Source: G963674685 sp963674685 | GTDB taxonomy: Bacteria > Lernaellota > Lernaellaia > JACKCT01 | DNA length: 64,000 nucleotides | Assembly: GCA_963674685.2 (NCBI GenBank) | Contig: CAXXWT010000003.1 | Span: 248,001 to 312,000, forward strand | Direction of reading: 5' to 3' | Part shown: piece after piece, positions 6,935 through 17,082 of the stretch | How positions within the stretch are numbered: position 1 is the stretch's first letter | Layout: each line of letters starts with the position of its first letter | Position numbers and translations under genes: made by a program | Notes under the pieces: model-generated | What the model saw: only the letters and a program-made list of their open reading frames with translations | Databases searched by the model: none | What the model was told of the DNA's origin: nothing

Positions 6935-8299
6935 ATGGCGAGAAAAAAACGCGCAAAATTTGCTTTCGTTTCATTCGCAATCGTTTTCGGGATTGTCATT
7001 GCACTCGGGCTTGCCGAGGTATTCATCCGTGTTTTCGATTTGAGTCCGCTTCTCCATCGCGTTTCCGGCCTTTCACTTCGCCTTTCCAACAATCCGCGTG
7101 TGAAATACGAAAACGTCCCTTACGGCTGCGAAGGAGTCGAGGCCGTCAACGGCGAAGGACGACGGGAACCGAACCGCCCGGCGAAAAGCGATGAAAAGGT
7201 ATTTCGGATCGGCGTTTTCGGCGACTCGGTGACTTACGGGCGATCCGTGCCCATGTGGGAAACATACTGCCAACGCCTTGAGTATCTCCTCAATCATTAC
7301 AAGAGAAGAGAGGATGTGCGTTTCGAGGTTCGCAATTACGGTGTGCCGGGTTATTCCATCCGCGAAGATGTCGCCATGGCGCAGGAAAAAGTGATCGACG
7401 ATAAATGGGGATTGATCATTCTCGGTTATTGCCTCAACGATCCGGACCCGGTCAGCCCGGACCTGAAGGTCCTTTTTAAAAAATTTGAATGGAAGGATGA
7501 GGCGTTTTTCTCCATTTTGCAAAATGCCTGGGAAAGCAAGCTTCGCCGTTTCGTATATCGAAATTTCAAGTTATATCCTTTTATCAAATATCGGTATCTC
7601 GCCGCGAAGCAAAAGCGACTTGATTTGAAGGCAACGGGAAAGCAGGTCGACCGATTCAAGAAAATTCAACATGAAAATATCATCTCCAACAAGAGTCAGA
7701 CGTATGAGGAATACGTTTCATACATCTACGGGAAATATTGGAACGAAACCAAAAGCTCATTGTGTGAGTTGAAGAAAATCGCCGCTGGGAATGATGTGGA
7801 ATCGGTTATCGTGGTCTTTCCCTTATTACTGGCTTTGGAACGATACACCTTGTCGCAGGTTCACGAAGATATCGCCAAAATGACGAAGGAATGCGACATG
7901 GAGCGCTTTGACGCTTTGAATATCTTTCAGGATTATTTCGCGGCGCACCCGGGGATAATCTTTGCAGCTATGGGCGGAAAAGATCCCATTCATCCGAATA
8001 TAATCGGGCACCGGCTTATCGCCTGGTTCCTTGCCGAGAAACTCATCGAAACAAAAAAGATTCCTTTTGAAAAAAGCGATTTTAAAAACGAGCTTTTCAA
8101 AGAGGATTTCGCCATGGCCGATGCGCCGCAAAAATACCTCGAAAGTCAGGGGATGTTTCTCGTCGAGCGCGGGCTTATGGATGTTAAGAAGAAAAACTTT
8201 GGCGCTGCATGCCGGAATTTCGATCTCGCTTTACAACTTGAACCGGACAATCCGATCGCGCAAAAAGCTTACGCCAAGTGCCGTGAATCGAGCAGATAA
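6935..8299 (+). CDS. Membrane-anchored SGNH/GDSL-like hydrolase with C-terminal TPR
   Basis: 454 residues. Residues 8-30 form one membrane helix (signal anchor), so the bulk is periplasmic. SGNH block I is FGDSVTYGRS with the nucleophile Ser98, block III is represented by LGYCLND, and the catalytic D350/H353 pair is in DPIHPNIIGHRLIAWFLAEK. The end (about 405-450) reads as a tetratricopeptide unit (FGAACRNFDLALQLEPDNPI). SGNH enzymes of this shape act on acyl or acetyl esters of envelope glycans; the substrate here cannot be told. AAAGGA lies directly before the ATG with a short spacer. Stands alone between cysE and a lipoprotein gene. Confidence 0.75.
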   Translation: MARKKRAKFAFVSFAIVFGIVIALGLAEVFIRVFDLSPLLHRVSGLSLRLSNNPRVKYENVPYGCEGVEAVNGEGRREPNRPAKSDEKVFRIGVFGDSVTYGRSVPMWETYCQRLEYLLNHYKRREDVRFEVRNYGVPGYSIREDVAMAQEKVIDDKWGLIILGYCLNDPDPVSPDLKVLFKKFEWKDEAFFSILQNAWESKLRRFVYRNFKLYPFIKYRYLAAKQKRLDLKATGKQVDRFKKIQHENIISNKSQTYEEYVSYIYGKYWNETKSSLCELKKIAAGNDVESVIVVFPLLLALERYTLSQVHEDIAKMTKECDMERFDALNIFQDYFAAHPGIIFAAMGGKDPIHPNIIGHRLIAWFLAEKLIETKKIPFEKSDFKNELFKEDFAMADAPQKYLESQGMFLVERGLMDVKKKNFGAACRNFDLALQLEPDNPIAQKAYAKCRESSR

Positions 8300-8381
8300 T
8301 TTGCAAAAACCATTAGATGTCGGGAGCTTGCTATAAAATCCATATTAATATATCTTTTCAAGGAATCATTCGGAGAGATAT

Positions 8382-11300
8382 ATGCGGACCTTGACGTTCA
8401 TACTAATTTTTCTTTTCGTTTCTTTGTCGTGTTTTTCCTGCGGCGGCGGTGGTGGAGACAACGATGATTCCGACGCCGCTCCATCGGATGATGATGTCAA
8501 CGATGACGCGGATGATGATGTCGATGATAATGATGATGACGCAGACGATGATTCGCTACCTCCTCCACAAAACGAAGAATCCTTCGACTACGGAGACGGA
8601 AAAACCATCACTACGGCAATCTACACCGGACGATTGACTCTTCCCGCCGGCGTCGATGTGAACATGAACGATATCGAGATATCCGCCGCTTTTTCAGAAA
8701 CCACACACCCGGATGAAAACGGGCATTTTGAAGTGCGTATGAACATGGAGGCAACCGGCCTGATCACCGCAAAATTAAACGGCAAGCTGTTCATGATGTC
8801 CGTTTTCAACAAGCATCCGGACCTTGTTCAGGTCAATCCTGAAATTTCCACGACCACTACTGCCGTTGCGCTTATTTCGCTCATGCCAGGCATCCAGTTT
8901 AGCGATCCTCGAATTGACGCTCTGATCCAGGGATACATAAAAAACATGGACGGTTTTTCAAGCCTGAAAAGTGCCATTGGCCAGGAGATGGTTAGTGACA
9001 GCACGGTTCTTGCCAATCCAACAGAGGCGATATTTCAGGCGATGAATCCGTTACTGATTGAACTTCTTGAAGAGGTCGAGGCAAAAGGCCACATAATGAG
9101 TGCGTTGGACGAGTGTTTCGATAGTTCATACAACAGCGGAGACACCAACAACGCGGACTTTAGCGACTTGGATGGATATGAGCAGGACCAAGTGTTCATT
9201 AAGGCCGAAGTTGATGACGAAAACAGAACCATTGATCTGGATATGGCCAATACCAGGATGCGGTGGGTAACCTTTTACACCACGGAGAATGACGGATTTC
9301 GTGCGATCATGCCTCCCCGGTCTTTTAAGGTGCCAAAAATCAAGGATATCGCCTGGGCTGTTGTTGAAGCAGGGGCTTCGAGTGTGTGGAACCAGGTTTT
9401 CGGCGATGACAACGGAGGTTTATGGGAAGAGATCGGAAACTCGCTGAATGAAAGCCTGACCGGATACTTCGATTGCAAGTACCTCTCAGCACAAGGAGTT
9501 CCGCTTCCTGATAGCGCATTATCAACATTGGACAGCTACACTTTCGGCAACACCCCATTCTATAATGACCATCACTATTTACCCACGGTCCTGACCCTTT
9601 TATCGCAAGGAATTTTCCCGGTTCTGGAAGTGTTCGCAGACATTGGGGATGATGTCATCGACGTGGAAAAGATAACGGGATTGGACGGCGCACAGCTACT
9701 CGCGATTGAAACATTCTTCGGCGGCTTTGCCTCCATATTCGATAACATCATCCTCTTTGCGGGCAATGGAGATTGGGGCGAGGTCGGATCGGCGGTATGG
9801 GGCTTAGTCAAGGATTGGATTTTCGACGATGACTTCTGGATGACCATGTTTATTATTGTGCCGGAAGATATTCATTGGATCGTCTTGGGAAATATGACTG
9901 AACTCAGTAACTTTCTCGATTGTTTCTACAACCCCGTAAAGTGGATTGACATGGGAGTGGGTGCGGGCAATCTCATCGTCTCCCTGTACTATACTTTCGA
10001 GTCCATCATGCTTTTTGAATCAGCAGATTCCTACAAGGTTGTTTGCAACCAGGACAATTGCCCGGGGGACGAATTTGAATCCAACGAAAACAAAGTGAAC
10101 GCCGCTTTATTGAGTGTGCCGGTCGATTCACAGATTACATACGATAATCTTCAAATCTGTCCCTACGATGAGGACTGGTTCAAGATTGTTGCCTCAACAT
10201 GGCAGGAAATCGGCTGCATCTATCAGTTTGAGATCAGCTTCAATGTCGCACAAGGCGACCTGGATCTGAAACTCTATGACGCAAGCGGCGCGCTGCTCGA
10301 TTCTTCCACCGGAAATACTAATAGTGAAACGGTAAGCGCCGATGCACAATTTATTGGGCAAACACTGGCAGCGCAAGTTTACGCGCAAAATGAGGGCGTT
10401 TCTAACGCCTACACACTTAACGTGTCGTTGGATTGCGGCGGCCTTGTTGATGATGACGTCGATGATGATGTCAATGATGACATGGACGACGATGTTGACG
10501 ATGACACGACTGAGCCAACGACTACCACGACGACGCTTACTACGACGACAACGACGACGACGCTTCCTTCGACGACAACCACGGTCATCACCACAACTTC
10601 GACCACAAGCACGACCTGGGTATCCGACGACGAGGAGGTCTTTGTGCCCGCAGGCAGCTTTTGGATGGGCTGTGAGCCGGAGGACGGAGATTGCCGGATT
10701 GAGGAATCACCCCGGCATGAGGTCTGGTTGTCTGCGTATTACATCGACACATACGAAGTGACTAACGCAAGATTCGCGGAGTTTCTTACTTGGCACGGCA
10801 ACGAGTGCGATGAGTACAAATGTGTGACTACGGATCTTCCTAGGCAACGACTTTACGAATCCGATAGCATCTGGTCGGTCGATTCCGGTTATGAAGACCA
10901 TCCTGTGATACTTGTGACTTGGTACGGTGCTAAGGCCTACTGCGATGCACAGGGCAAACGCTTGCCAACCGAAGCCGAGTGGGAAAAGGCAGCCAAGGGT
11001 ACTATGGAACACTACATTTACCCCTGGGGCGATTCTTGGATATCTAATGCGGCAAATTACTGGGATTCAGGCGATCCTTATGAAAAAGATGATTGGTCCT
11101 GGACGACTCCTGTGGGATATTATGACGGTAGCAACCACGACGGCACATATCAGACCACGGACGGGCGCGGCCCATACGGTGCGCACGATATGGCGGGCAA
11201 TGTATGGGAATGGGTGAACGACTGGTATTATGAGGATTATTACAATGAATACTTACCGGATGCTTGGCCTGCCGACCCACAGGGACCTGCAAACGGTACG

Positions 11301-11432
11301 TACCGCGTATGTCGCGGTAGTTGTTGGTATCTTGGAACTCATCTCCTGCGAGTTTCAAATCGGTTTAATTACTCGCCCGGTACCCATGGCGACGCGAGTG
11401 GCGACTTTGGCTTCCGATGCGCTCGGGACTGA
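8382..11432 (+). CDS. Large lipoprotein with PPC-like domain and C-terminal formylglycine-enzyme-like (FGE/SUMF1) domain
   Basis: 1016 residues. A lipoprotein signal ends at SCFSC (Cys17/Cys20). Next comes an Asp/Asn run (about 25-58), then a long region without a family I recognise (60-570), then a PPC-like beta domain (about 590-690: DWFKIV, FNVAQGDLDLKLYD). A second Asp run (690-707) and a Thr-rich linker (708-745) lead to the FGE-sulfatase domain from VPAGSFWMG (about 755) to FGFRCARD at the end, with PTEAEWEKAAKG, YPWGD, GPYGAHDMAGNVWEWVNDWY. The RVCRGSCWY segment has Cys where most non-catalytic family members have none, so oxidase-like copper/thiol chemistry is possible but the pattern differs from true FGE. 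Probably a surface protein; base composition is more AT-rich than flanking genes. Confidence 0.8.
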   Translation: MRTLTFILIFLFVSLSCFSCGGGGGDNDDSDAAPSDDDVNDDADDDVDDNDDDADDDSLPPPQNEESFDYGDGKTITTAIYTGRLTLPAGVDVNMNDIEISAAFSETTHPDENGHFEVRMNMEATGLITAKLNGKLFMMSVFNKHPDLVQVNPEISTTTTAVALISLMPGIQFSDPRIDALIQGYIKNMDGFSSLKSAIGQEMVSDSTVLANPTEAIFQAMNPLLIELLEEVEAKGHIMSALDECFDSSYNSGDTNNADFSDLDGYEQDQVFIKAEVDDENRTIDLDMANTRMRWVTFYTTENDGFRAIMPPRSFKVPKIKDIAWAVVEAGASSVWNQVFGDDNGGLWEEIGNSLNESLTGYFDCKYLSAQGVPLPDSALSTLDSYTFGNTPFYNDHHYLPTVLTLLSQGIFPVLEVFADIGDDVIDVEKITGLDGAQLLAIETFFGGFASIFDNIILFAGNGDWGEVGSAVWGLVKDWIFDDDFWMTMFIIVPEDIHWIVLGNMTELSNFLDCFYNPVKWIDMGVGAGNLIVSLYYTFESIMLFESADSYKVVCNQDNCPGDEFESNENKVNAALLSVPVDSQITYDNLQICPYDEDWFKIVASTWQEIGCIYQFEISFNVAQGDLDLKLYDASGALLDSSTGNTNSETVSADAQFIGQTLAAQVYAQNEGVSNAYTLNVSLDCGGLVDDDVDDDVNDDMDDDVDDDTTEPTTTTTTLTTTTTTTTLPSTTTTVITTTSTTSTTWVSDDEEVFVPAGSFWMGCEPEDGDCRIEESPRHEVWLSAYYIDTYEVTNARFAEFLTWHGNECDEYKCVTTDLPRQRLYESDSIWSVDSGYEDHPVILVTWYGAKAYCDAQGKRLPTEAEWEKAAKGTMEHYIYPWGDSWISNAANYWDSGDPYEKDDWSWTTPVGYYDGSNHDGTYQTTDGRGPYGAHDMAGNVWEWVNDWYYEDYYNEYLPDAWPADPQGPANGTYRVCRGSCWYLGTHLLRVSNRFNYSPGTHGDASGDFGFRCARD

Positions 11433-11729
11433 TTCGGTGATCGGTATTGCAAGGACCTACGCGGGTCGTTGTCGTAACTCTGCGGGGCAGATTTTTTTAG
11501 GTGTGAGGTTATAATGTTTCGACGGTAGGCCATGACGAGATGACCATTCGTGAGTATATCCAGAGATAGGAGGAAGAAGACAAGAGATTGGACCAGTTGG
11601 AGTTGTTGTAGCCCGACGCCGCTTAAGGCGACACCCATATCAATCCGTTTTGAGCGGTTCACACCTATTCAAACATCCAACTATGCTGGAGGTAGTAGAT
11701 TCAAGAAAAACTGGCTACCGATGTAAAAT
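11433..11729 (+). other. Non-coding stretch between convergent genes
   Basis: 297 bases between the stops of two convergent genes. I see no convincing gene, RNA or strong terminator; the only structure is a short CGCC/GGCG hairpin near 11620-11635. Possibly eroded former coding DNA. Confidence 0.4.
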
Positions 11730-14531
11730 CTAACACCCGCACGCGCCGTCCTCATCGTCATCCTCCTTCGCTGAAGCTTCGGAGGACAAGTCGTCGTCGG
11801 CGTTATTGATGTCATCATCGAGATCATCATCGAGATCATCATCGTCCGCATCATCATCGGCGTCGTCGTCCGTGGGATTCGGATTTTCCGCGGCTTCCGC
11901 GGTCGTTAAATCCATCGTCATGACCGATTCGGGATTCGTGCGATTGGAAATGATCACGTACCAGGGATTGCCGTCGCCCGGCGGGAAAATTTCCTCATCG
12001 AAGTTCGTGACGCTTTCCCAGGCCTTTTGCACGGTGTATTCCAGGCCGCCGGAGCGGCAGTCGGCGAAGTTTTCCTCATCTACGAGATAGACGTTCAAGC
12101 CTTTGTTTTCAGGATAGCGCGTGAATTCCACGGCATTGAAATCATGCACAAGATGCTGGAACCGCTGGTGAAGATCGAAGGATAAATGCATGCCGTGCAG
12201 GCCTTCGCCCTTGGCCTCGCCTGCGACGGCAATATCGCCCTGCATGACCTCGGGCATCGCCTTGACCCATGTGAAACTCGAACCACCCACCGCGTCCACA
12301 TCCGTCACGATGGTGGAATAATGATTATCCGTTTCGTCGGGATAGCTGCCGGCCCCGCTGTCCACGCGGGCGTAATAATTGCGCAGATCGCCGAGCGTGA
12401 CGGCAGCCTTCCCGTCGGCGTCGGTGAAAACGAAGAAGCTCAGGTTTTTAAAATGAGGTTCATAGTATCCTTCCGAGGCCAGCGATATTTTCGCACCGGG
12501 AACGGGTTGTCCGGCGGCGTCGGTGATTTCGAATTCGACGGTGATGTACTGGGAATAGCGTTCGATGACGGAAACGATTTCTCCGTTGCCGTCCCAGCGG
12601 AAAATGAAACTGGTGGTTTTGCCGCAGTTTTCGCCGCAATAGTCCGAATCCTGCTTGCCGCCGGGCGTGGCGATGCGCGTGGCGGCGTTGGACCAGTCGT
12701 CCTGCAGATAATACCAGGCGCCGTCGTGGTAAAATTCATTCCATACGTGATCTTCATTCGTGTCCGATACGTTCATCACCGGAATCAGACAAGTGCGCGC
12801 CGCGGCGGTCCACAAATCCTGCATTTCGCCGCAGTTGCCGAAATGGTTGTAAACGATGCGCACCGGTTCGATGGCGCGTTCAACACTGGAGGCATTGTAT
12901 TTTTCACGCCATTCGGAAATGTTGTCCATCGTGTTTTTTCCGAGCCAGTTGCCCAGGATGCGCAGGGCCATGGTTCCGTCGGCCGCAAAGGATCTGTCGC
13001 CGGACAGGGATTCATAGACAACGCCGTCCCATACGTGATCCGCCGCCGCGATGACCTGGGAAAGAAGAGGGCGGCCCGCAATCGTTGCCGTGTCCGTGGC
13101 CGATCCCGGAGCAGCGACCTTGTATCCGCCGAGCAGCGTGATGTCGGATAGGTCGGCGGTATTGGCCATGTGGATTTCCAGGACCCTGTACCCGCCGCGC
13201 AGCCAGCTTAAAACGGGAATTTCCGTCGGATCGCCGTCGGCGAATATTTCGTATGCTTCGTGCGCGCTGTTCGACGGGATTATGACCTTGTCCACGTCGT
13301 CGAGGGTCAGGTCGCCCGGCAGATTGTCCGGAAAATCGCCGTAGTAAACGTAATTCACGTTTTCGTAGCCCGCGCCTGACAAGGCCGTCCACAGAGTTTC
13401 GGCGTTTTCATTTTTTCCCGCCTCATCGTCCAGTATTAAAATTTCCTTGCTCACGGGCAATGTCATGTCGCCGCAGCCGTATGCCAGCAGATTGTCCATA
13501 ACGTGACTTTGCGCGGCGGCGGCTTCCACGTTCATGGTCGTGGCGACGACCGTGCCCGCGCCGTAGGAAAACTCGACGAGAACCGGCTCGCCGTTTTCAT
13601 GCAGCACGGCGTCGATGTTGTAGATATCGCGAGCGTTGAAATAGGAGGTCGCCGTATCCCCCCAGCCCTGAAGCTCGGCTTCCGTGATCTCGGTGGGATT
13701 CAGCAGGAAATATGGGCGCGTGTAATCGGCCAGGCCATCGCCGCTTGTCCAAAGATAGTCGCGCCAGAAGCGCCCGCCGTCTTCGGGATCCCTCGTGGCG
13801 CCGGTGGTCGGATCCACGTATTCGATCCGCTCCATGTCGAGCTTGGGATGCACGATATACCAGTAGTAGATTTCCTTCGGCGATTCGAAGGTGGTCGGCG
13901 CGCCGTCCACGAGCGCAGTGTACTCCACGGTGGTCCAGTAGTCGTCGTCTTCCGGCGTTCCGTGATCGACCACGCTGACGTAATCCAGGTATTCGTCGTA
14001 TTCGTAGATCAGGCGGACGTTTTCTTCCATCAAATCCGCCGAACGGTCGTAGTTGATATCCCGGCTTCCCGTCATGGCCACGAGAAAAGCCAGTTCATCG
14101 GTGAAGCGCTGCTCTTCCGGATTCAGAATCAGGTCCGCGAAGATCGCCGCGTCGTCGTCGCTCATATCCAGGAAACGGTCGACCAGGGCGGTGCGGAGCC
14201 AGGGCGGCGCTTTGTTGATGGCGTTTTGCGCCGCTTCGATTAAACCGGGTTTGGGACCTGCGCCGGACTGCGTGACTTCGCCGGTGGCGGTGTCGATTTT
14301 CCATGCCAGATAATGATCGCCCTGGATGTAGCTTTGCGGAAAAACCGGATCGTCTTTTAAGGAGAAAAACTCGTCGAGGGTCGGTTGAAATACGCCGCTG
14401 AGTACGGCCGGGTCCTCGCCGACCACAATGACGGGCTGGTTATCGACGCCGGTCGTCGGCCCCGGAACGTATTCGGCATATGCGCCGCCGTAAACGCAAA
14501 GCGCGATGATGAATGCAAAGGTTATGCGCAT
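11730..14531 (-). CDS. Exported transglutaminase-like protein with Asp-rich C-terminus
   Basis: 933 residues with a signal peptide (cleavage after GGAYA, residue 19). A transglutaminase-core triad is visible: Cys567 in NCGEMQDLW, His595 in EDHVWNEFYHDG, Asp611/612 in LQDDWS, followed by a Cys pair YCGENCG. After that comes an Ig/carboxypeptidase-regulatory-like beta segment (about 655-740: FEITDAAGQPVPGAKISL). The N-terminal 500 residues have no family I know. The last 48 residues are an Asp-rich run ending EDGACGC. Family members act as peptidases or cross-linkers; the role here is open. It is transcribed away from the EamA gene and convergent with the FGE-like lipoprotein. Confidence 0.75.
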   Translation of the reverse strand: MRITFAFIIALCVYGGAYAEYVPGPTTGVDNQPVIVVGEDPAVLSGVFQPTLDEFFSLKDDPVFPQSYIQGDHYLAWKIDTATGEVTQSGAGPKPGLIEAAQNAINKAPPWLRTALVDRFLDMSDDDAAIFADLILNPEEQRFTDELAFLVAMTGSRDINYDRSADLMEENVRLIYEYDEYLDYVSVVDHGTPEDDDYWTTVEYTALVDGAPTTFESPKEIYYWYIVHPKLDMERIEYVDPTTGATRDPEDGGRFWRDYLWTSGDGLADYTRPYFLLNPTEITEAELQGWGDTATSYFNARDIYNIDAVLHENGEPVLVEFSYGAGTVVATTMNVEAAAAQSHVMDNLLAYGCGDMTLPVSKEILILDDEAGKNENAETLWTALSGAGYENVNYVYYGDFPDNLPGDLTLDDVDKVIIPSNSAHEAYEIFADGDPTEIPVLSWLRGGYRVLEIHMANTADLSDITLLGGYKVAAPGSATDTATIAGRPLLSQVIAAADHVWDGVVYESLSGDRSFAADGTMALRILGNWLGKNTMDNISEWREKYNASSVERAIEPVRIVYNHFGNCGEMQDLWTAAARTCLIPVMNVSDTNEDHVWNEFYHDGAWYYLQDDWSNAATRIATPGGKQDSDYCGENCGKTTSFIFRWDGNGEIVSVIERYSQYITVEFEITDAAGQPVPGAKISLASEGYYEPHFKNLSFFVFTDADGKAAVTLGDLRNYYARVDSGAGSYPDETDNHYSTIVTDVDAVGGSSFTWVKAMPEVMQGDIAVAGEAKGEGLHGMHLSFDLHQRFQHLVHDFNAVEFTRYPENKGLNVYLVDEENFADCRSGGLEYTVQKAWESVTNFDEEIFPPGDGNPWYVIISNRTNPESVMTMDLTTAEAAENPNPTDDDADDDADDDDLDDDLDDDINNADDDLSSEASAKEDDDEDGACGC

Positions 14532-14629
14532 TTTGGCTCCCCTTAAAGAACTCCGATGAGACTTTAAGTATTTAGCAAATCGCCCGGTATCGCGCCATAG
14601 GATGCATGAGCAGGTTCATTTTAGAGTTT

Positions 14630-15526
14630 TCATGCGGATTGTTTCCGGCGCGGCAATATCGCAAGGGCCACGGCGAAAAGAGTCGCCACGCAGCCCGCGA
14701 TCACGACCGGGCCGACTTTTTCGCCGAGCCATAGCCACCCGAGGATCGTCGCCCCGACCGGTTCGCCGAGGATGGCGATCCCGACGACGACGGGGATTGT
14801 GTGCTTCAGCGACCACGTGAGAAGATTGTGCCCGATCAGTTGCGGGATGACGGCGGCCATCGCCAGGTAGAAAAGCGAGTGCGCATGCACGGGCGTAATC
14901 CTTATGCCGAAAATATATGCCGTTATGAAAAGCGATGCGGCGCCGACGAGCGTGGCGACGCCGGAAAATGCCAGGGCGTCCAGATCATCTCCCAGCGCTT
15001 TGCCAAGGCTCAAATAAGCCGCCATGGCCGCGGCGCCGATAACGGCCAGGACGTCGCCGGCCAGGGCGCTGCGCCCGCCGCCCAGATCCTGATGCCCGAT
15101 GAGCGCCAGGCCGACAAAGGCCAGAGCGAGGCACAGCCATATTTTCAAACTTGGTTTGTTTTTCCCCTTGGCCGCCGCGATAAGCGCCAGCAGCAGCGGC
15201 GTGGTCGTGACCAGCGTGACGGATACGGCGATGGAGGTCATGAAAAGCGACGCCACCCAGGAACCGAAATGCACGGCGTAGGCAAATCCCGCGAAAACCG
15301 CCAGGCGCCAAAAGCGGACGTCCATCTTTCCGCCGACAAAAGCCCTGATGGTAAAGGGCATGAGGATTATACCGGCGATGGCCAAACGGATGCCCGCGCA
15401 GATTACGGGATGCGTGGGAGCGGCTTTGCGAAAAAATATCGCCGCAAAGCTTACAGCAACAACGGCCGCCGCCAGGGCCGGGGCCACGTGAGCGGATCGC
15501 CGGGTACTTTGTTTTTGATGATTCAC
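14630..15526 (-). CDS. EamA/DMT-family transporter
   Basis: 298 residues with about ten hydrophobic helices in two repeats of five, the drug/metabolite transporter layout. Typical family segments are the first-half GIRLAIAGIILMPFTIR and FMTSIAVSVTLVTTTPLLLA, and the second-half IPVVVGIAILGEPVGATILG, where EP is the conserved pair of the last repeat. Inner-membrane exporter or importer of a small metabolite; substrate not predictable. Starts about 100 bp from the divergent tldD gene, so the two promoters share 15527-15633. Confidence 0.9.
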   Translation of the reverse strand: MNHQKQSTRRSAHVAPALAAAVVAVSFAAIFFRKAAPTHPVICAGIRLAIAGIILMPFTIRAFVGGKMDVRFWRLAVFAGFAYAVHFGSWVASLFMTSIAVSVTLVTTTPLLLALIAAAKGKNKPSLKIWLCLALAFVGLALIGHQDLGGGRSALAGDVLAVIGAAAMAAYLSLGKALGDDLDALAFSGVATLVGAASLFITAYIFGIRITPVHAHSLFYLAMAAVIPQLIGHNLLTWSLKHTIPVVVGIAILGEPVGATILGWLWLGEKVGPVVIAGCVATLFAVALAILPRRKQSA

Positions 15527-15633
15527 ATAATCCTCAAAGCATGGCCTTTTAGGTCATTGACCGTTAACGATATATGCGTAGCATTGTCAAAAGCAATGAT
15601 TAACGTAAACACCCACCGAAATGGGGGTCGATC

Positions 15634-17082
15634 GTGAAGGAATTAGCGCAGCTCGCCGTCGAGCATCTTCAAAAGGCCGGAGTCGGATACGCCGATGCGC
15701 GTTGCGTGGCGCAGCGCAAGGAGAGAATCGACGTCAAAGATGAAAAAGTGGAGGGCGTGTCCGATCGGTCGAGCAAGGGAATCGGCATACGCGTTCTGGA
15801 AAAAGGAGCCTGGGGCTTCGCTTCAACCAGCGAACTGGGAAGCGACAATGTCATCGCCTGCGCCGACCGGGCTTTGGAAATCGCCAAAGCGAGCGCCGCC
15901 GCCATGGTCGATCCCGTGGAACTGGACGAGCGTCCGGCGCAGCAGGGAAACTGGCAGAGCCCGCGAACAATCGATCCTTTTGAAACACCGCTGGAAAAAA
16001 AGATCGAGCTGCTTTTTGAAGCATGCCGAATCGCCGGCGCGCAAAAAGGCGTGACGACTTCCAAGGGCAACATTATGTTCATCGGCGAGGACAAATACTT
16101 TGTCGACACAGAGGGCGCCGACCTGCACCAGGACATTCTCCACTCCGGCGGAGGCATCGAGGCTCTGGCGGAGCGCGACGGCGACGTGCAGAAGTATTCC
16201 CATCCCAACTCACACCGAGGGGACTGGGCCGCGGCCGGTTTTGAATGGATCGAAAAACTCGCCCTGGTGGAAAATGCCGAGAAAGCAGGGCGTGGCGCCG
16301 TCGATCTTCTGGACGCCATGGAGTGCCCCCACGGCGAGTACGATCTGATCATCGCCGGACCGCAGCTGGCTTTGCAGATTCACGAATCCTGCGGCCATCC
16401 CACGGAACTGGATCGCGCTTTGGGAACGGAGATCAGCCTGGCCGGCGGATCGTTCATGACGCCCGACAGGCTCGGCAAGCTTCAATACGGCAGCGAAAAG
16501 GTGAATCTCTACGGCGACGCCACGATCGAGGGCGCTCTGGGCACGTTCGGCTGGGACGATGAAGGCGTACCCGCGCAACGCTTCGACATCGTCAGGGAAG
16601 GGCTTTTCGTGGGCTACCAGATGTCGCGGGAAACGGCGAAAGCCTTGAGTAAAAATTCCAACGGAACCATGCGCGCCGACGGATGGGCGCGCACGCCGCT
16701 GATTCGCATGACCAATATCAACCTGGCGTACGATCCCGACGGGCCGACGCTCGAAGAGCTTATCGCCGACACCAAACGCGGCCTTTACGTCGATATCAAC
16801 AAAAGCTGGAGCATCGACGATTTACGCCTGAACTTTAGTTTCGGATGCGAATATGCTCGGCTGATCGAAAACGGGAAAATGACGGCGCTGGTGAAAAATC
16901 CCGTATACACCGCTTTGACTCCGAAATTCTGGGGCTCGTGCGACGCCGTATGCAACGCGGATTCATGGAAGGTCTGGGGCGTGCCGAACTGCGGCAAGGG
17001 ACAGCCCATGCAAACAGCCCGCGTGGCGCATGGATGCGGCGCCGCGCGTTTTCGCGGCATCCAGGTCGGGAGGAAAAAATGA
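15634..17082 (+). CDS. tldD: TldD-type metalloprotease subunit
   Basis: 482 residues, GTG start after GGGGGT. The N-terminal domain has DVKDEKVEGVSDRSSKGIGI, as in TldD/PmbA proteins, and the catalytic zinc motif HESCGH (H250, E251, H255) corresponds to the TldD HExxxH site. The C-terminal region has the GFTGE-equivalent beta segments and ends GAARFRGIQVGRKK. TldD pairs with PmbA/TldE to cleave unfolded peptides, and in other bacteria trims peptide leaders (microcins, CcdA). The next gene supplies the partner, overlapping by 4 bp (ATGA). Confidence 0.93.
   Translation: MKELAQLAVEHLQKAGVGYADARCVAQRKERIDVKDEKVEGVSDRSSKGIGIRVLEKGAWGFASTSELGSDNVIACADRALEIAKASAAAMVDPVELDERPAQQGNWQSPRTIDPFETPLEKKIELLFEACRIAGAQKGVTTSKGNIMFIGEDKYFVDTEGADLHQDILHSGGGIEALAERDGDVQKYSHPNSHRGDWAAAGFEWIEKLALVENAEKAGRGAVDLLDAMECPHGEYDLIIAGPQLALQIHESCGHPTELDRALGTEISLAGGSFMTPDRLGKLQYGSEKVNLYGDATIEGALGTFGWDDEGVPAQRFDIVREGLFVGYQMSRETAKALSKNSNGTMRADGWARTPLIRMTNINLAYDPDGPTLEELIADTKRGLYVDINKSWSIDDLRLNFSFGCEYARLIENGKMTALVKNPVYTALTPKFWGSCDAVCNADSWKVWGVPNCGKGQPMQTARVAHGCGAARFRGIQVGRKK

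Noticed and set aside
8460..8570. GAT/GAC repeats as a microsatellite or regulatory element
   Set aside because: They are in frame and encode the Asp/Asn run seen in other lipoproteins of the window.
11433..11729. Insertion-sequence remnant between the convergent genes
   Set aside because: A vague hint only; no inverted ends, no target duplication and no recognisable transposase residues.
16845..17078. Longer N-terminus for the PmbA-like gene
   Set aside because: It overlaps tldD in another frame; ATG 17079 has a strong ribosome site and ATGA coupling.
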